This document shows, in pieces, positions 40,723 through 52,792 of a stretch of 64,000 nucleotides of DNA. The position numbers and the translations under genes are program-made. The stretch is from contig NZ_JACHXP010000015.1 of NCBI RefSeq assembly GCF_014192215.1, forward strand, positions 1 through 64,000, given 5' to 3'. Under the pieces are notes generated by a model. It worked only from the letters and a program-made list of their open reading frames with translations, did no database searches and was not told the DNA's origin. The DNA comes from Halomonas cerina (GTDB taxonomy: Bacteria > Pseudomonadota > Gammaproteobacteria > Pseudomonadales > Halomonadaceae). Positions within the stretch are counted from its first letter, which is position 1. Every line of letters starts with the position of its first letter.

Positions 40723-41952
40723 TCAGCTACGATAGTCGGCATTGATCGAGACGTAGTCATGGGACAGGTCCGACGTCCAGACCGTCGCCGCCTGTCCGCC
40801 ACGCCCCAGGTCGATGCGAATGCAGATCTCCTCCCGGCCCATCACCGCACTACCGGCCTCCTCGGTATAGCCTGGTGCCCGTCCCCCCGCCTCGACCAGG
40901 CGCACCTCGCCCAGGTCAATGATCACCCGGGAAACATCGAAGGCCTCCACCGGGGCTCGCCCGATCGCGGCCAGGATGCGCCCCCAGTTGGCGTCACTGG
41001 CGTACAGCGCGGTCTTGACCAGCGGCGAGTGGGCCACGGTGAAGGCCACGTCCAGCGCCTCGCGGCGCGAGACGGCACCCTCCACCTGCAGGGTGACGAA
41101 CTTGGTCGCCCCCTCGGCGTCACGAATGATCGCCTGGGCAAGCTCGGTCATGACCCGCTGCAGGCCATCGCGAAAGCCCCTGACCGCCTCCTCGCTCGCC
41201 ACTTCGGCCCCACGCCCGGTGGCGATCAGCATGCAGGCATCGTTGGTGGAGGTATCGCTATCCACGGTGATGCAGTTGAAGGTGCGATCGACGGTCTCGC
41301 GCAGCAGCGCGTCGAGCAGTGACTGCTCGACGGCGGCATCGGTGGCCACGAAGGCCAGCATGGTCGCCATGTCGGGCTTGATCATGCCCGAGCCCTTGGC
41401 GATACCGTTGATCGTCACGCTGTCATCGCCCAAGGGGACGATCACGCTGGCGCCCTTGGGTCGGGTGTCGGTGGTCAGGATCCCCTCGCCTGCTTCGTGC
41501 CAGCCGACGGGGCCGTCGTCGAGCCCCTGCAGCGCTGCCGGTAGGCCGGCCAGCAGACGCTCCATCGGCAGCGGCTCGCCGATCACGCCGGTGGAGAACG
41601 GCAGCACGGCCTCCGCGTGCGTGCCGGCCAATCGAGCCAACTCGGCACAGGTGGCCCGGGCATCGCGAAGCCCGATCTCGCCGGTCCCGGCATTGGCATT
41701 GCCGGTGTTGATCACCAGGTAGCGCGGCCCCTGACCACGAACGCTGCAGATTGCCAAGTGCTCCTTGGCGACGATCACCGGCGCCGCGCAGAAGGCATTA
41801 CGGGTGAAGGTCCCGGCCACACGCGCGCCGTCGGGAATCTCGATCACCACCAGGTCACGGTGGCTGGGCTGCTTGATGCCGGCCCGTGCGGTGCCCAGCC
41901 GCAGCCCCTCGATCACCGGCATGGCCGGAAAGCTGGCTTCGCCCACTGCCAT
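40723..41952 (-). CDS. argJ: Bifunctional glutamate N-acetyltransferase/amino-acid N-acetyltransferase
   Basis: Ornithine acetyltransferase of 409 aa that recycles the acetyl group in arginine synthesis. It is made as one chain and autocleaved at the nucleophile threonine, about residue 197 in KGSGMIKPDMATMLAF. Other segments are PFSTGVIGEPLP, NTGNANAGTG and CITVDSDTSTND. The C-terminus NADYRS is typical. It lies downstream of secA across a heptad array, behind a GACAGGAGAC ribosome-binding region. Confidence 0.95.
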   Translation of the reverse strand: MAVGEASFPAMPVIEGLRLGTARAGIKQPSHRDLVVIEIPDGARVAGTFTRNAFCAAPVIVAKEHLAICSVRGQGPRYLVINTGNANAGTGEIGLRDARATCAELARLAGTHAEAVLPFSTGVIGEPLPMERLLAGLPAALQGLDDGPVGWHEAGEGILTTDTRPKGASVIVPLGDDSVTINGIAKGSGMIKPDMATMLAFVATDAAVEQSLLDALLRETVDRTFNCITVDSDTSTNDACMLIATGRGAEVASEEAVRGFRDGLQRVMTELAQAIIRDAEGATKFVTLQVEGAVSRREALDVAFTVAHSPLVKTALYASDANWGRILAAIGRAPVEAFDVSRVIIDLGEVRLVEAGGRAPGYTEEAGSAVMGREEICIRIDLGRGGQAATVWTSDLSHDYVSINADYRS

Positions 41953-41980
41953 CGTCTCGTCTCCTGTCTGAATTTACCTC

Positions 41981-42078
41981 GAGCGTCGAGCGTCGAGCTT
42001 CGAGCTTCGAGCTTCGAGCTTCGAGCAGGATGATGCCCTGCGCCTCGCGGCTCGCGGCTCGCAAGCCCGTAGCCCAGC
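41981..42078. repeat. Heptad array filling the secA-argJ gap
   Basis: Fourteen heptads in one phase run from the secA TGA. From the secA side (minus strand): GCTGGGC, TACGGGC, TTGCGAG, CCGCGAG twice, GCGCAGG, GCATCAT, CCTGCTC, then GAAGCTC-type units. On the plus strand this end is two GCGTCGA and four GCTTCGA copies (41983-42024). Confidence 0.85.
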
Positions 42079-44811
<2,733 letters not shown>

Positions 44812-44812
44812 G

Positions 44813-44887
44813 ACGCATCCAGTAACTGCGTGTGGCATGCGGCCGCCGGACGCGGCCGCGCTCGAGTATCCGGGTCACGCCACACGC
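44813..44887 (-). promoter_or_regulatory. RNA structure linking the upstream ORF's last codons to the secA leader
   Basis: In the mRNA, the arm 44876-44887 (last Pro base, Arg, Val, Ala codons and the first two bases of the stop) pairs with 44828-44839 in a 12-bp stem containing one G-U pair. Inside it is an 8-bp GCGGCCGC hairpin (44852-44859 with 44839-44846, 5-base loop; it shares base 44839 with the outer stem). An alternative 5-bp hairpin (44827-44831 with 44813-44817) has the weak secA GGA in its loop and excludes the outer stem. A ribosome halted on the two prolines would cover the first arm. Confidence 0.7.
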
Positions 44888-45249
44888 GGCGGGCCGCGTC
44901 GCGTCAGCACGTCCTGAGCCGCCACGGCGCGCCGCAAGGGGGCCGAGAGACGGCGTGGCTCGAGACCATGTTGCCCGACGCGCGGCACGCGGCGGTGATC
45001 CCGGCGCAGGGCGCACCGCCGCGCCCGAAGGTGCGTACGCGCACGAATCAACGCCGGTGCCAGGATGCAGATCTGGGCGAGACGCTCGGCGGGACGCAGG
45101 TGCTCGACCTGGGCCAGTCCTGCCGGCAGCAGACAGCCGACCAGCAGACCCGCCCACCACCAGCGGGCCGGACGGCGCTCCGGCGGCCGGCGCTCGCCCC
45201 GTGAAGGCGCCACGGCTGGCGAACGGATATCGGCGGTGAGGGTCGGCAT
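44875..45249 (-). CDS. Small secreted ORF upstream of secA; candidate SecM-like arrest peptide
   Basis: A 124-aa ORF with no homologue that I recognise. The start is ATG 45249 (MPTLTADIRSPAVAPS), with GGGAG rather far upstream. Residues 1-30 are rich in Arg and Pro, then WWWAGLLVGCLLPAGLA (about 30-46) forms a signal-peptide-like core with a possible cleavage after GLA; LVGC also fits a lipobox. The rest is Arg-rich. It ends in Thr-Arg-Arg-Gly-Pro-Pro-Arg-Val-Ala-stop, like the C-terminal RAGP of E. coli SecM and the RAPP-type arrest motifs. The codons are strongly G/C-ending, as in neighbouring genes. It lies 63 bases before secA on the same strand. Arrest function is inference. Confidence 0.6.
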   Translation of the reverse strand: MPTLTADIRSPAVAPSRGERRPPERRPARWWWAGLLVGCLLPAGLAQVEHLRPAERLAQICILAPALIRARTHLRARRCALRRDHRRVPRVGQHGLEPRRLSAPLRRAVAAQDVLTRRGPPRVA

Positions 45250-45373
45250 GGCTGTCGAGGAACTCCCGTTACGTGCTAGGCTTTCGCGGTTCTTCCTTGG
45301 TGATGCCTGGCCGTCGTGGTGAAATGTGTCCCACGGCAGGCGACACCCGGGGCCCTCCCCGAGAATCAAGCTG

Positions 45374-45835
45374 ATGAGTATAAAGGTTAAGCGGTTCCGC
45401 GCACAGCCCATGTCCCGCCTCCTGGAGGGCCGGGGCGAGCTAGGGCCCCTGATGCGCACGGCGAACCTGATCGAGACGGCACAACGCCACCTGCGTGATC
45501 ACCTGCCCGAGGAGATGCGCGCGCATGTCTTCGTGGGCGGTTACCGCCAGGGACGCCTGACATTGATCACCGACCGGGCCGTCTGGCTGACTTGGCTCCG
45601 TTACGAGCAGCCACGCCTTCTGGCCGTGCTGCATGAACTGTCGGGCTTCGAGGCGGTCGCGTCCTTCACCCTGAAGGTTCGCCCGGTGCGCCCACCCACT
45701 CCCCCCTTGCGGCAGACACGCCACCTCCCGGCCCGGGCAGCCGACGAACTCTCGAGCTGCGCCGCCGAGGTGGACGACCCGCGCCTCCGGCGCGCCCTGG
45801 AACGCCTCGCCTCACACGCCGAACGCGAGCCGTAA
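45374..45835 (+). CDS. dciA: Replicative helicase loader DciA (DUF721)
   Basis: A 153-aa DUF721 protein, the ancestral bacterial loader of DnaB helicase. The N-terminal KH-like domain (about residues 1-105) shows LIETAQRHLRDHLPEEMRAHV and RLTLITDRAVWLTWLRYEQP in parts; the C-terminal tail is disordered and basic/acidic. ATG 45374 gives MSIKVKRFRAQPMSRLLEG. It is divergent from the secA-side ORF and convergent with lpxC, as in Pseudomonas, and ends at a strong bidirectional terminator. Confidence 0.88.
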   Translation: MSIKVKRFRAQPMSRLLEGRGELGPLMRTANLIETAQRHLRDHLPEEMRAHVFVGGYRQGRLTLITDRAVWLTWLRYEQPRLLAVLHELSGFEAVASFTLKVRPVRPPTPPLRQTRHLPARAADELSSCAAEVDDPRLRRALERLASHAEREP

Positions 45836-45867
45836 GCCCGAAGCCCGCATTATCCCAGCCTGATATG

Positions 45868-45902
45868 AAACAACCCCGCTGGCAGGCCCAGCGGGGTTGT
45901 TT
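45868..45902. terminator. Bidirectional terminator between dciA and lpxC
   Basis: A 15-bp perfect stem (AAACAACCCCGCTGG with its complement) and a 5-base loop, with A- and T-rich flanks. It lies between the convergent dciA and lpxC genes. Two heptads (GCCCGAA, GCCCGCA) follow the dciA stop directly. Confidence 0.9.
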
Positions 45903-45966
45903 GTCTTCAAGCTTCCGGCCACGAAGCGGCGCTCTTCCCACTTACAGCTGCCGGCGAAGCCGGGGC

Positions 45967-46878
45967 TCAGGCCATGGCGGGTGCCGCATAGGAGATCGGT
46001 GACGCCTGGGCCTCATCCTCGAAGGTCACGACCTCCCAGGCCTCGGGCTGTGCCAACAGAGCGCGGCACAGCTCGTTGTTGAGGGCATGACCGGACTTCA
46101 CACCGCGAAACTCACCGATCAGGCTGTGCCCCAGCTGATAGAGGTCACCGATAGCATCCAGCACCTTGTGCTTGACGAACTCGTCGTCGTAGCGCAGCCC
46201 CCCCTCGTTCACGATGCGATAGTCATCGACCACGATGGCATTGTCGAGGCTCCCCCCCAGCGCCAGGTTATGGGAGCGCAGGTACTCGAGATCGCGCATG
46301 AAGCCGAAGGTCCGTGCGCGCGACACCTCCTTGACGAAGGAGGTGGTGGAGAAATCCACCATGGCAGTCTGCTTCTGGTCTTCGAAGACGGGATGATCGA
46401 AGTTGATGGCGAACGAGACCTTGAAGCCCTGATGGGGAAGGAAGATCGCCTCCTTGTCACCCTCACGCACCACGATCTCGCGCTTGATGCGAATAAACTT
46501 CTTCGCCGCCCCCTGCTCGGCGATCCCGGCCGACTGAATCAGGAACACGAAGGGCCCGGCGCTGCCATCCATGATCGGCACCTCGGGGGCGCTGACATCG
46601 ACATAGGCATTGTCGATGCCCAGGCCGGCGAAGGCCGACATCAGGTGCTCCACGGTAGCCACCTTCGCCCCGTCGGCGGAAAGCGCTGTGCACAGGGTCG
46701 TATCGGTGACGTTCTCGGCGCGAGCCGGGATCTGCACCTCGGGTTCCAGATCGGTGCGCACGAAGACGATACCGGTGTCGACCGGTGCCGGCCGCAAGGT
46801 CAGGTAGACCTTCTTGCCGGAGTGCAGGCCGACACCGGTGGCGCGGATGACATTCTTGAGAGTGCGTTGTCTGATCAT
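45967..46878 (-). CDS. lpxC: UDP-3-O-acyl-N-acetylglucosamine deacetylase
   Basis: Zinc-dependent deacetylase, the committed step of lipid A synthesis; 303 aa from ATG 46878 ([21 protein letters not shown]). Zinc ligands are His78 in TVEHLMSA, and His and Asp in the C-terminal [20 protein letters not shown] region. The final AAPAMA tail recalls the C-terminus recognised by FtsH in E. coli, but the match is not exact. It has its own promoter and also lies at the end of the dcw cluster. Confidence 0.97.
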   Translation of the reverse strand: MIRQRTLKNVIRATGVGLHSGKKVYLTLRPAPVDTGIVFVRTDLEPEVQIPARAENVTDTTLCTALSADGAKVATVEHLMSAFAGLGIDNAYVDVSAPEVPIMDGSAGPFVFLIQSAGIAEQGAAKKFIRIKREIVVREGDKEAIFLPHQGFKVSFAINFDHPVFEDQKQTAMVDFSTTSFVKEVSRARTFGFMRDLEYLRSHNLALGGSLDNAIVVDDYRIVNEGGLRYDDEFVKHKVLDAIGDLYQLGHSLIGEFRGVKSGHALNNELCRALLAQPEAWEVVTFEDEAQASPISYAAPAMA

Positions 46879-46917
46879 GGGCAGTCGCCGAGCAGTGTTG
46901 GTTATCAAACACCGTTC

Positions 46918-46946
46918 ACTATAGCACCAAACACGCGTTTCAACAA
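46918..46946 (-). promoter_or_regulatory. lpxC promoter
   Basis: TTGTTG (46941-46946), 17 bases, TATAGT (46918-46923) on the minus strand, in the ftsZ-lpxC gap. The leader would be about 33 bases. Confidence 0.7.
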
Positions 46947-46989
46947 AAGTCTGCGCACCCTCCATCGACTATGTCATCGATAGACCGGC

Positions 46990-48159
46990 TTAATCGGCCT
47001 GACGCCTCAGGAAGGCCGGGATATCCAGATAGTCATCGAGCTCCTGGGCCTTGCGCTTCTCGGCCTGTTGACGGGGTGCCTCCTGGGGTTCCGCCTTGGT
47101 GGCAGTCGACGGCGTGCGGCCAGCGACGGCCTGCTGGCGGCGGTACTCGGGATTGGGGCGACGCATGGTCTCCCGGGGGGCCGCTTTCTGGCGCTTCTGC
47201 TGGCCGTCCAAGCCGGCGGCCACCACGGTGACGCGCAGTTCGTCGGTCATCTCCATGTCGATGGAAGTACCGACCACGATGGTGGCATCCTGGGAGGCAA
47301 ACTCCTGGACGGTGGCCCCCACGTCGTTGAACTCACCGATGGACAGGTCCGGGCCGGCGGTGATGTTCACCAGGATCCCGCGGGCACCGTGAAGGTCGAT
47401 GTCTTCGAGCAGCGGGCTGCGGATCGCCTTCTCGGCGGCTTCCCGGGCGCGATTCTCGCCGATGGCGCCGCCGGTGCCCATCATCGCCATGCCCATCTCG
47501 GACATCACGGTACGCACATCGGCAAAGTCGACGTTGATGATGCCGGGACTGGTGATCAGCTCGGCGATCCCCTGTACGGCCCCCAGCAGCACATCGTTGG
47601 CGGCACTGAAGGCCGTGAGCAGGGTCGCGCTCTTGCCCAGCACCGAGAGCAGCTTCTCGTTGGGAATGGTGATCAGGGAGTCGACATGCTCGGAGAGCTC
47701 TTTCATGCCCTCCTCGGCCGCGCGCATGCGCTTGGGCCCTTCGAAGGGGAAGGGGCGGGTGACCACCGCCACGGTGAGAATCCCTAGCTCCTTGGCGACC
47801 TGGGCCACCACGGGCGCCCCGCCGGTGCCGGTCCCCCCGCCCATGCCGGCGGTGATGAACACCATGTCGGCCCCGGCGAGCAGCTCGGCGATGCGCTCAC
47901 GATCCTCCATGGCCGCCTGGCGACCGACATCGGGATCGGCACCGGCACCCAGTCCCTTGGTGATCTCGCTACCGAGCTGAAGGACGGTCTTGGCCGCGAC
48001 CCGCTTCAGTGCCTGGGCATCGGTGTTGGCGCAGATGAACTCGACGCCTTCGATGCTGCTTTCGACCATGTGATTGACGGCATTGCCGCCACCGCCACCG
48101 ACCCCGATGACCTTAATGACCGCACTGCTTGAGGGTGCGCTATCTACCAGTTCGAACAT
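46990..48159 (-). CDS. ftsZ: Cell division protein FtsZ
   Basis: Tubulin-like GTPase that forms the Z ring; 389 aa from ATG 48159 ([21 protein letters not shown]). The GTP-binding loop [15 protein letters not shown] is at about residues 105-119, and the T7 loop [15 protein letters not shown] is present. A disordered linker (about 320-375) leads to the conserved tail [13 protein letters not shown] that binds FtsA and ZipA. It lies 34 bases after ftsA. Confidence 0.98.
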   Translation of the reverse strand: MFELVDSAPSSSAVIKVIGVGGGGGNAVNHMVESSIEGVEFICANTDAQALKRVAAKTVLQLGSEITKGLGAGADPDVGRQAAMEDRERIAELLAGADMVFITAGMGGGTGTGGAPVVAQVAKELGILTVAVVTRPFPFEGPKRMRAAEEGMKELSEHVDSLITIPNEKLLSVLGKSATLLTAFSAANDVLLGAVQGIAELITSPGIINVDFADVRTVMSEMGMAMMGTGGAIGENRAREAAEKAIRSPLLEDIDLHGARGILVNITAGPDLSIGEFNDVGATVQEFASQDATIVVGTSIDMEMTDELRVTVVAAGLDGQQKRQKAAPRETMRRPNPEYRRQQAVAGRTPSTATKAEPQEAPRQQAEKRKAQELDDYLDIPAFLRRQAD

Positions 48160-48193
48160 TTGCCCCGTCTCCTGGACCGTGTGCACGGCCCTG

Positions 48194-49468
48194 TCAGAAA
48201 TTTCCTTTCAACCAGCCCTTGAACCTTGCCAGCGCCGGTATCCCGCCCCCGGATCCGCGCCGGGTGACGTCCTCGCGTCTTGACTGTGCCGTGATCGCTC
48301 CACCCTGCCCCTGACGGGCCTCCGATAGAGCGTACTGTAGCAAACCGACACCCGTCGAATAAATCGGGTTGCGCACCACATCGGCCAGCCCCCGGACATT
48401 CTGAGGACAGGCGATCCGCACCGGCATATGGAAGATCTCCTCGGCCAGTTCCACGACCCCTTCCATGCGCGAGGTCCCCCCGGTCAGGACCACGCCGGCG
48501 GCGACCATGTCCTCATAGCCACTGCGCCGCAGCTCGTCGCGTACCAGGGTGAACAGCTCCTCGTAGCGCGGCTCGACCACCTCGGCCAGGGACTGCCGGG
48601 ACAGGTCCCGGGCGGGTCGATCCCCGACGCTGGGCACCTTGATCATTTCATCGCTGGCGGCCAGCTGAGTCAGCGCGCAGGCATACTTGACCTTGATCTC
48701 CTCGGCATGCTGGGTCGGGGTACGCAGCGCCATGGCGATGTCGTTGGTGACCTGGTCGCCGGCGATGGGAATCACCGCGGTATGGCGGATGGCCCCTTCG
48801 GTGAACACCGCGATGTCGGTGGTCCCGCCGCCGATGTCCACCATGCACACGCCGAGCTCGCGCTCGTCCTCGGTCAGCACGGCATGACTGGACGCCAGTT
48901 GCTCGAGAATGATGTCATCCACCTCGAGGCCACAGCGGCGTACACACTTTTCGATGTTCTGTACCGCATTCAGCGCCGCGGTCACCAGGTGAACGCGCGC
49001 CTCGAGACGCACCCCCGACATGCCCAGCGGTTCGCGAATGCCGCCCTGGGTATCGATGGCGAACTCCTGAGGAAGCACATGCAGGACGCGCTGTCCCTCC
49101 GAGATCGCACGTGCGCGGGCGGAGTCGATCACCCGGTCGATATCGGAGGAGGCCACCTCGCGCTCCCGGATGGCGACCACGCCGTCGGAGTTCATGGAGC
49201 TGATGTGACTGCCGGCGATACCCACATAAACCGAGTGGATGTCACAGCCGGCCATGAGCTCGGCCTCCTCGACGGCACGCTGGATCGACTGCACCGTGGA
49301 CTCGATGTTGATCACCACGCCCTTCTTCATGCCACGTGAGGGATGAGAGCCGATACCGGCAATCTCGATCCCGCCGTCATCGGTGGGCTGGCCCACGATC
49401 GCCACGACCTTGGATGTTCCGATATCCAGCCCGACTACCATATTGGACGCATTGGAGGGACCTGCCAT
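48194..49468 (-). CDS. ftsA: Cell division protein FtsA
   Basis: Actin-like membrane tether of the Z ring; 424 aa from ATG 49468, behind GAGGAG. The phosphate loop [16 protein letters not shown] is near residue 12, [13 protein letters not shown] near residue 205, and [12 protein letters not shown] near 335. The C-terminal amphipathic helix ([13 protein letters not shown]) is the membrane anchor. The 190-base gap to ftsQ holds a promoter-like TATAAT. Confidence 0.96.
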   Translation of the reverse strand: MAGPSNASNMVVGLDIGTSKVVAIVGQPTDDGGIEIAGIGSHPSRGMKKGVVINIESTVQSIQRAVEEAELMAGCDIHSVYVGIAGSHISSMNSDGVVAIREREVASSDIDRVIDSARARAISEGQRVLHVLPQEFAIDTQGGIREPLGMSGVRLEARVHLVTAALNAVQNIEKCVRRCGLEVDDIILEQLASSHAVLTEDERELGVCMVDIGGGTTDIAVFTEGAIRHTAVIPIAGDQVTNDIAMALRTPTQHAEEIKVKYACALTQLAASDEMIKVPSVGDRPARDLSRQSLAEVVEPRYEELFTLVRDELRRSGYEDMVAAGVVLTGGTSRMEGVVELAEEIFHMPVRIACPQNVRGLADVVRNPIYSTGVGLLQYALSEARQGQGGAITAQSRREDVTRRGSGGGIPALARFKGWLKGNF

Positions 49469-49536
49469 GAGTCGGGAATTCTCCTCGAACCTGACCCGCT
49501 GCGGGGAAATTCGCTGAAACGTGAGCTTGGTCACTG

Positions 49537-49542
49537 ATTATA
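49537..49542 (-). promoter_or_regulatory. Putative -10 box for ftsA-ftsZ
   Basis: A perfect TATAAT on the minus strand lies 68 bases upstream of the ftsA start, in the ftsQ-ftsA gap (49469-49658). The -35 region is weak (GGTGGA at 17 bases). A separate promoter would give the extra ftsAZ expression seen in other bacteria. Confidence 0.45.
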
Positions 49543-49658
49543 GGAACAAGCCTCCCTGCTCCACCAGCCCACGATGAAAGACCATTCACCATACGGCGAT
49601 TTGCAGGCGAAAGAAACACCGCGGGGCATGACCAGAAGCCCTCCCGGGCCCCGCTCCA

Positions 49659-50384
49659 TCATCCCCCCTCGCCGTTGTCCTCTCCTGCCGGTTCGCGCTC
49701 GCCGTGCCAGGCGACGGCCACGCCGTTGGGATATCGCAGATCGATGTAGCGGATATGCGACGCCAGGCTACCGAGCTCGCGCTGCCAGGCGGCAGCGAAA
49801 CGCCCCAGACGCACCTCGCGGTCATTGCGCCCGAGCATCACCCAGATCCCGCTGTTCAGCTGCAAGCGCCAGGCCCCGCGCGGCTCGAGTCGCAACTGCT
49901 CGGGGGTGAGCCCCAGGGGCATCAGCTGCCGTGACAGCGCATCATGGTAAGCCAGCACCTCGGCCCCGCTGCCGGCAGGGCCGGCCAGGTCCGGCAAGTC
50001 GCCGGGCGGCGACAGGGGGGCAAAGTCGAAGGGCTCGCCCCGCGGGTTGAGGAGACGATCGTCGTTCCAGCGTGCCACCGGCACCTCCTCGACCAGTTGG
50101 AAGGTCAGGGCATTGGGCCACTCGCGCCGCACCCGGACCTCATTTAGCCAGCCGATGTCCCGCGCCCGGTCACGCAGGGTCTCCAGATCCACCGACAGCC
50201 AGGTGCGACCCTGCAGCAGAGGGGCCAGCCGGGCGCGAAGGTAGTCGGCGCTGACATGCTCGAGTTGCCCCCGGATCGACACGCGCTCGATCGGGCGGTC
50301 GAGCCACAGCCACAGCGCCCGGCCCCCCGCGCCCAGCACCAGGGCCAGCAGCAGCAGCCCGACCCACGTTCCTCGCCTCGCCAT
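49659..50384 (-). CDS. ftsQ: Cell division protein FtsQ
   Basis: Bitopic divisome protein of 241 aa that joins with FtsB and FtsL. A short basic N-terminus and membrane segment (WVGLLLLALVLGAGGRALWLW, about 7-27) are followed by a POTRA domain (IERVSIRGQLEHVSADYLRARL) and the beta domain (ALTFQLVEEVPVARWND). It begins 3 bases after the ddl stop. Confidence 0.95.
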   Translation of the reverse strand: MARRGTWVGLLLLALVLGAGGRALWLWLDRPIERVSIRGQLEHVSADYLRARLAPLLQGRTWLSVDLETLRDRARDIGWLNEVRVRREWPNALTFQLVEEVPVARWNDDRLLNPRGEPFDFAPLSPPGDLPDLAGPAGSGAEVLAYHDALSRQLMPLGLTPEQLRLEPRGAWRLQLNSGIWVMLGRNDREVRLGRFAAAWQRELGSLASHIRYIDLRYPNGVAVAWHGEREPAGEDNGEGG

Positions 50385-50387
50385 GGA

Positions 50388-51311
50388 CTAGCGTGACTCC
50401 CCAACGGTCTCGAGAATCTGCAAGACTAGGGCATCGAAGTCGATGCCGGCATGGGCCGCCGCCTGCGGTACCAGGCTATGATCGGTCATCCCCGGGACGG
50501 TATTGACCTCCAGTAGCCAGAAGCGACCGTCGGCGTCGCGGATCACGTCCACACGGCCCCAGCCGCTGGCGCCGATGGCCTCGAATGCCTCCCGGCTGAG
50601 CGTGGCCAGCAACGCCTCGTCCTCGCCGGACAGCCCGCAGGGCAGATGGTAGCGGGTGTCGTTGGACATGTACTTGGCCTGATAGTCATAGAAGCCACCG
50701 GGCACCTCCACGCGGATCGCCGGCAACGCCCTGTCGCCAAGCAGCGACAGCGTATACTCCTCGCCATGTACGAAGCGCTCGGCCATCACCCGGGTGTCGA
50801 AGCGCGCCGCGTCGCGATAGGCCGCCTCCAGGGTATCGCGACTGTCGACGATGCTGATGCCCAGGGTCGATCCCTCGTGGACCGGCTTGACGATCAACGG
50901 CAGCCCCAGGCGCTCGACCACTCTGGCCCAGTCGGCATCCGGGCCGAGCATCACGCTCTCCGGGGTCGGCAGGCCCAGGGCCTGCCACACCAGTTTGGTA
51001 CGCTGCTTATCCATGCCCAGCGCCGAAGCGAGTACGCCGCTGCCGGTGTAGGGAATGCCGAGCAGCTCCAGCGCGCCCTGCAGGGTGCCGTCCTCTCCAC
51101 CGCGGCCATGCAGGGCGATGAAGACCCGGTCCGGCGCCAGCGCCTCGAGGCCCGCCAGGCCGCGTTCGGCGGGATCATAGCCGACGACATCCACGCCACC
51201 GCGCTCGAGCGCCGCGAGCACCGCCGCGCCGCTCTTGAGCGAAACCTCCCGCTCGGCGGAGCGGCCGCCGAACAGCACCACTACCCGGCCGAGCTTCGTC
51301 ATCTCGGTCAT
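50388..51311 (-). CDS. ddl: D-alanine--D-alanine ligase
   Basis: ATP-grasp ligase making D-Ala-D-Ala for the peptidoglycan stem; 307 aa, DdlB type. Segments are LFGGRSAEREVSLKSG, ALHGRGGEDGTLQGALEL, LPLIVKPVHEGSTLGIS and WLLEVNTVPGMTDHSL. ATG 51311 overlaps the murC stop by one base (TGATG); a GTG one codon upstream and an ATG at 51302 are alternatives. Confidence 0.96.
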   Translation of the reverse strand: MTEMTKLGRVVVLFGGRSAEREVSLKSGAAVLAALERGGVDVVGYDPAERGLAGLEALAPDRVFIALHGRGGEDGTLQGALELLGIPYTGSGVLASALGMDKQRTKLVWQALGLPTPESVMLGPDADWARVVERLGLPLIVKPVHEGSTLGISIVDSRDTLEAAYRDAARFDTRVMAERFVHGEEYTLSLLGDRALPAIRVEVPGGFYDYQAKYMSNDTRYHLPCGLSGEDEALLATLSREAFEAIGASGWGRVDVIRDADGRFWLLEVNTVPGMTDHSLVPQAAAHAGIDFDALVLQILETVGESR

Positions 51312-52792
51312 CACAATGCCACCTCGTCGAGCTCCAGCGACGCCTCTGCCAGGCGCAGGGCAATGCCCCCTACGTCCCCGGCCCCCTGGGTGATCAGGAT
51401 ATCACCGGGGCGCAGCACCTTGGCCAGCAGCCCCGGCAGTTCGCTCTTGTCCTGGACGAAGATCGGGTCTACCTCGCCACGCTGGCGAATGGAACCGGCC
51501 AGAGTGCGCCCGTCGGCGCCGGGAATCGGCGATTCACCGGCACTGTAGACATCAAGCAACAGCAACACATCGACCCCGGCCAGGACGCGCACGAAGTCTT
51601 CATAGAGATCCCGGGTCCGGGAAAAGCGATGCGGCTGGTAGACCATCACCAGGCGTCGGTCAGGCCAGCCGTCCCGCACCGCCTGGATCACCACTTCCAC
51701 CTCGCGGGGATGGTGGCCGTAGTCGTCGACTAGCATGACCTCGCCAGCGCCACCCGGTGCCGCGTAGGTCCCCTGAACCTGAAAGCGGCGACCGACCCCG
51801 GCGAAGTTCGCCAGGCCACGCAGGATCGCGTCGTCCTCGAGACCAGCGTCACTGGCCACGGCGATCGCGGCCAAGGCATTGAGGGCATTGTGACGCCCGG
51901 GCATGGCCAGACGCACCGACAGCGGTGCCAGGCCATCCGGCCGCAGCGCCGTGAAGTGGACCTCGCCGCCCTGCTGCTCGAAGCCCTGGATCCGGTAGTC
52001 GGCATCCTCGCTGAACCCGTAGGTCACGAACTGCCGGTGGACTCGACCCAACAAGCCGCGCACGTTGGCATCATCCAGGCACAGGATGGCCAGGCCATAG
52101 AACGGCAGGTTGTGCAGGAATTCGACGAAGGTACTCTTGAGCCGCTCGAAATCCCCCCCGTAGGTGGTCATGTGATCGGCATCGATGTTGGTGACGATGG
52201 CCACCATAGGCTGCAGGTGAAGGAAGGAAGCATCCGACTCGTCGGCCTCGGCGACCAGGTAGTCCCCCTCCCCCAGACGGGCATTGGTGCCGGCACTGGT
52301 GAGCCGGCCGCCAATCACGAAGGTGGGATCGAGCCCGCCCTCGCCAAGCAGGGTGGCCGTCAGGCTGGTCGTGGTCGTCTTGCCATGGGTGCCGGCCACG
52401 GCGATCCCATGGCGAAAGCGCATCAGTTCGGCGAGCATCTCGGCGCGGCGCACCACCGGCACACGACGTTCATGGGCCTCGTGAATCTCCGGGTTGGCCT
52501 CATCCACCGCGGTGGAGACCACCACCACGTCGGCGTCACGAGCATTCTCGGCGGCATGTCCGATCGTCACCCGGATGCCGCAACTGCGCAGCCGCGCCAC
52601 CACGGAGGACTCCTTCAGGTCGCTCCCGCTGACAACATAGCCCTGATTGGCCAGCACTTCGGCAATACCGCACATGCCGGCCCCCCCGATGCCCACGAAA
52701 TGGATCCTCCGGGTACGCCGCATGCCCAGGCCCCGGCCGTGGCGCGGGGCAATGGCCTGACCGGGAACCGGTCCAAGAGTGTCATCGCTCAA
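51311..52792 (-). CDS. murC: UDP-N-acetylmuramate--L-alanine ligase
   Basis: Adds the first stem residue, L-Ala; 493 aa. UDP-binding [18 protein letters not shown] is near residue 27, the P-loop [12 protein letters not shown] near 130, and [13 protein letters not shown] is in the C-terminal domain. I chose the TTG at 52792 because GGAG lies 7 bases upstream and no ribosome binding site precedes the next ATG (52723, MRRTRRIHF). The start is inside the last codons of murG. Confidence 0.95.
   Translation of the reverse strand: MSDDTLGPVPGQAIAPRHGRGLGMRRTRRIHFVGIGGAGMCGIAEVLANQGYVVSGSDLKESSVVARLRSCGIRVTIGHAAENARDADVVVVSTAVDEANPEIHEAHERRVPVVRRAEMLAELMRFRHGIAVAGTHGKTTTTSLTATLLGEGGLDPTFVIGGRLTSAGTNARLGEGDYLVAEADESDASFLHLQPMVAIVTNIDADHMTTYGGDFERLKSTFVEFLHNLPFYGLAILCLDDANVRGLLGRVHRQFVTYGFSEDADYRIQGFEQQGGEVHFTALRPDGLAPLSVRLAMPGRHNALNALAAIAVASDAGLEDDAILRGLANFAGVGRRFQVQGTYAAPGGAGEVMLVDDYGHHPREVEVVIQAVRDGWPDRRLVMVYQPHRFSRTRDLYEDFVRVLAGVDVLLLLDVYSAGESPIPGADGRTLAGSIRQRGEVDPIFVQDKSELPGLLAKVLRPGDILITQGAGDVGGIALRLAEASLELDEVAL

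Noticed and set aside
44839-44859. Paired GCGGCCGC sequences as a rho-independent terminator before secA
   Set aside because: No T run follows, and secA shows no other promoter downstream of it. It fits better as part of the leader structure.
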